Source of the DNA: Cryobacterium sp. PAMC25264
Lineage (GTDB): Bacteria > Actinomycetota > Actinomycetes > Actinomycetales > Microbacteriaceae
Direction: 5' to 3'
DNA length: 64,000 bases
NCBI RefSeq assembly: GCF_019443325.1
Contig: NZ_CP080383.1
Location: 3,038,001 to 3,102,000 of the forward strand
Part shown: piece after piece, positions 63,924 through 64,000 of the stretch
Position numbering within the stretch: the first letter of the stretch is position 1
Layout of the letters: each line of letters begins with the position of its first letter
Notes under the pieces: model-generated
Databases searched by the model: none
The model's input: only the letters and a program-made list of their open reading frames with translations
What the model was told of the DNA's origin: nothing
Program-made: the position numbers and the translations under genes

Positions 63924-64000
63924 TCAGGGGCCGCCGAGCCAGCTATCGATGCGATGGTGGTCGGGCTTGAAGCCGTGGCTCACTCCCCAGAGCACGGCCT
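63924..64000 (-). CDS. C-terminal end of a LuxR-type response regulator (partial)
   Basis: The last 24 codons of a minus-strand gene run off the right edge: AVLWGVSHGFKPDHHRIDSW then LGGP and stop (63924-63926). AVLWGV(S/T)HGFKPDHHRID is a familiar ending for the final helix of NarL/LuxR-class regulators in this family, following the conserved R(T)Q of the DNA-binding domain. It is convergent with the proton ATPase. The assignment rests on this tail only. Confidence 0.55.
   Translation of the reverse strand, partial: AVLWGVSHGFKPDHHRIDSWLGGP

Overview
The window is about 67% GC, densely coded, and looks like chromosome of an actinobacterium of the family Microbacteriaceae. The indicators are a Microbacteriaceae-type 97-residue protein at 33997, a DUF3151 protein beside purA, an actinobacterial septum-formation protein, an actinobacterial Asp23/AmaP cluster, many GTG starts and 4-base start/stop overlaps. 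Cryobacterium or a close relative is my best guess from codon style, not a proof. I see no rRNA, tRNA, insertion sequence, prophage or CRISPR array.

Layout. 1-2.5 kb: end of an ECF-type uptake transporter (double ATPase plus EcfT). 2.6-6.5 kb: TMEM175-like channel, purL, unknown protein. 6.6-11.7 kb: HAD phosphatase, PhnD-C-E-E phosphonate/phosphite-type importer and an RpiR-type regulator, all overlapping. 11.7-18.4 kb: LhgO, SDR, chorismate mutase, a frameshifted EamA transporter, acetyltransferase, purA, DUF3151. 18.4-25.2 kb: two divergent operons, each with a degenerate ABC ATPase and a YhgE/Pip membrane protein, sharing a control region with two matching palindromes that fit the local TetR. 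25.3-30.4 kb: DinB-like polymerase with a LexA-like box, malic enzyme, DHA2 efflux pump with its TetR and two tandem operators. 30.4-36.7 kb: small enzymes, a YtrA-type GntR with a membrane partner, DedA, frameshifted ArsR-type regulator, MFS. 36.7-42.5 kb: frameshifted Nramp manganese transporter with MntR, HAD-IIA phosphatase, septum-formation protein, pyrE. 42.5-49.4 kb: LysR, a NodA-like acyltransferase, xylFGH-type importer with ROK regulator. 49.6-52.3 kb: six-gene Asp23/AmaP envelope cluster. 52.4-58.8 kb: SDR/AraC, MFS/XRE, frameshifted hydrolase, FGGY kinase. 58.9-64 kb: MarR, ClC chloride transporter and P-type proton ATPase, then the tail of a LuxR-type response regulator.

Three features stand out. 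(1) The divergent YhgE/Pip plus pseudo-ATPase modules are the best candidate for a poorly described system. (2) Many gene ends carry long palindromes of at least two sequence families (GTGAGTTAAGCCCC type and GAGTTGCCGCGAAATGCCC type), including a 32-bp-arm perfect hairpin. (3) Four genes (EamA, ArsR-type, Nramp, alpha/beta hydrolase) are each restored by adding one base to a short homopolymer, so either the assembly has indel errors or there are several fresh null alleles.
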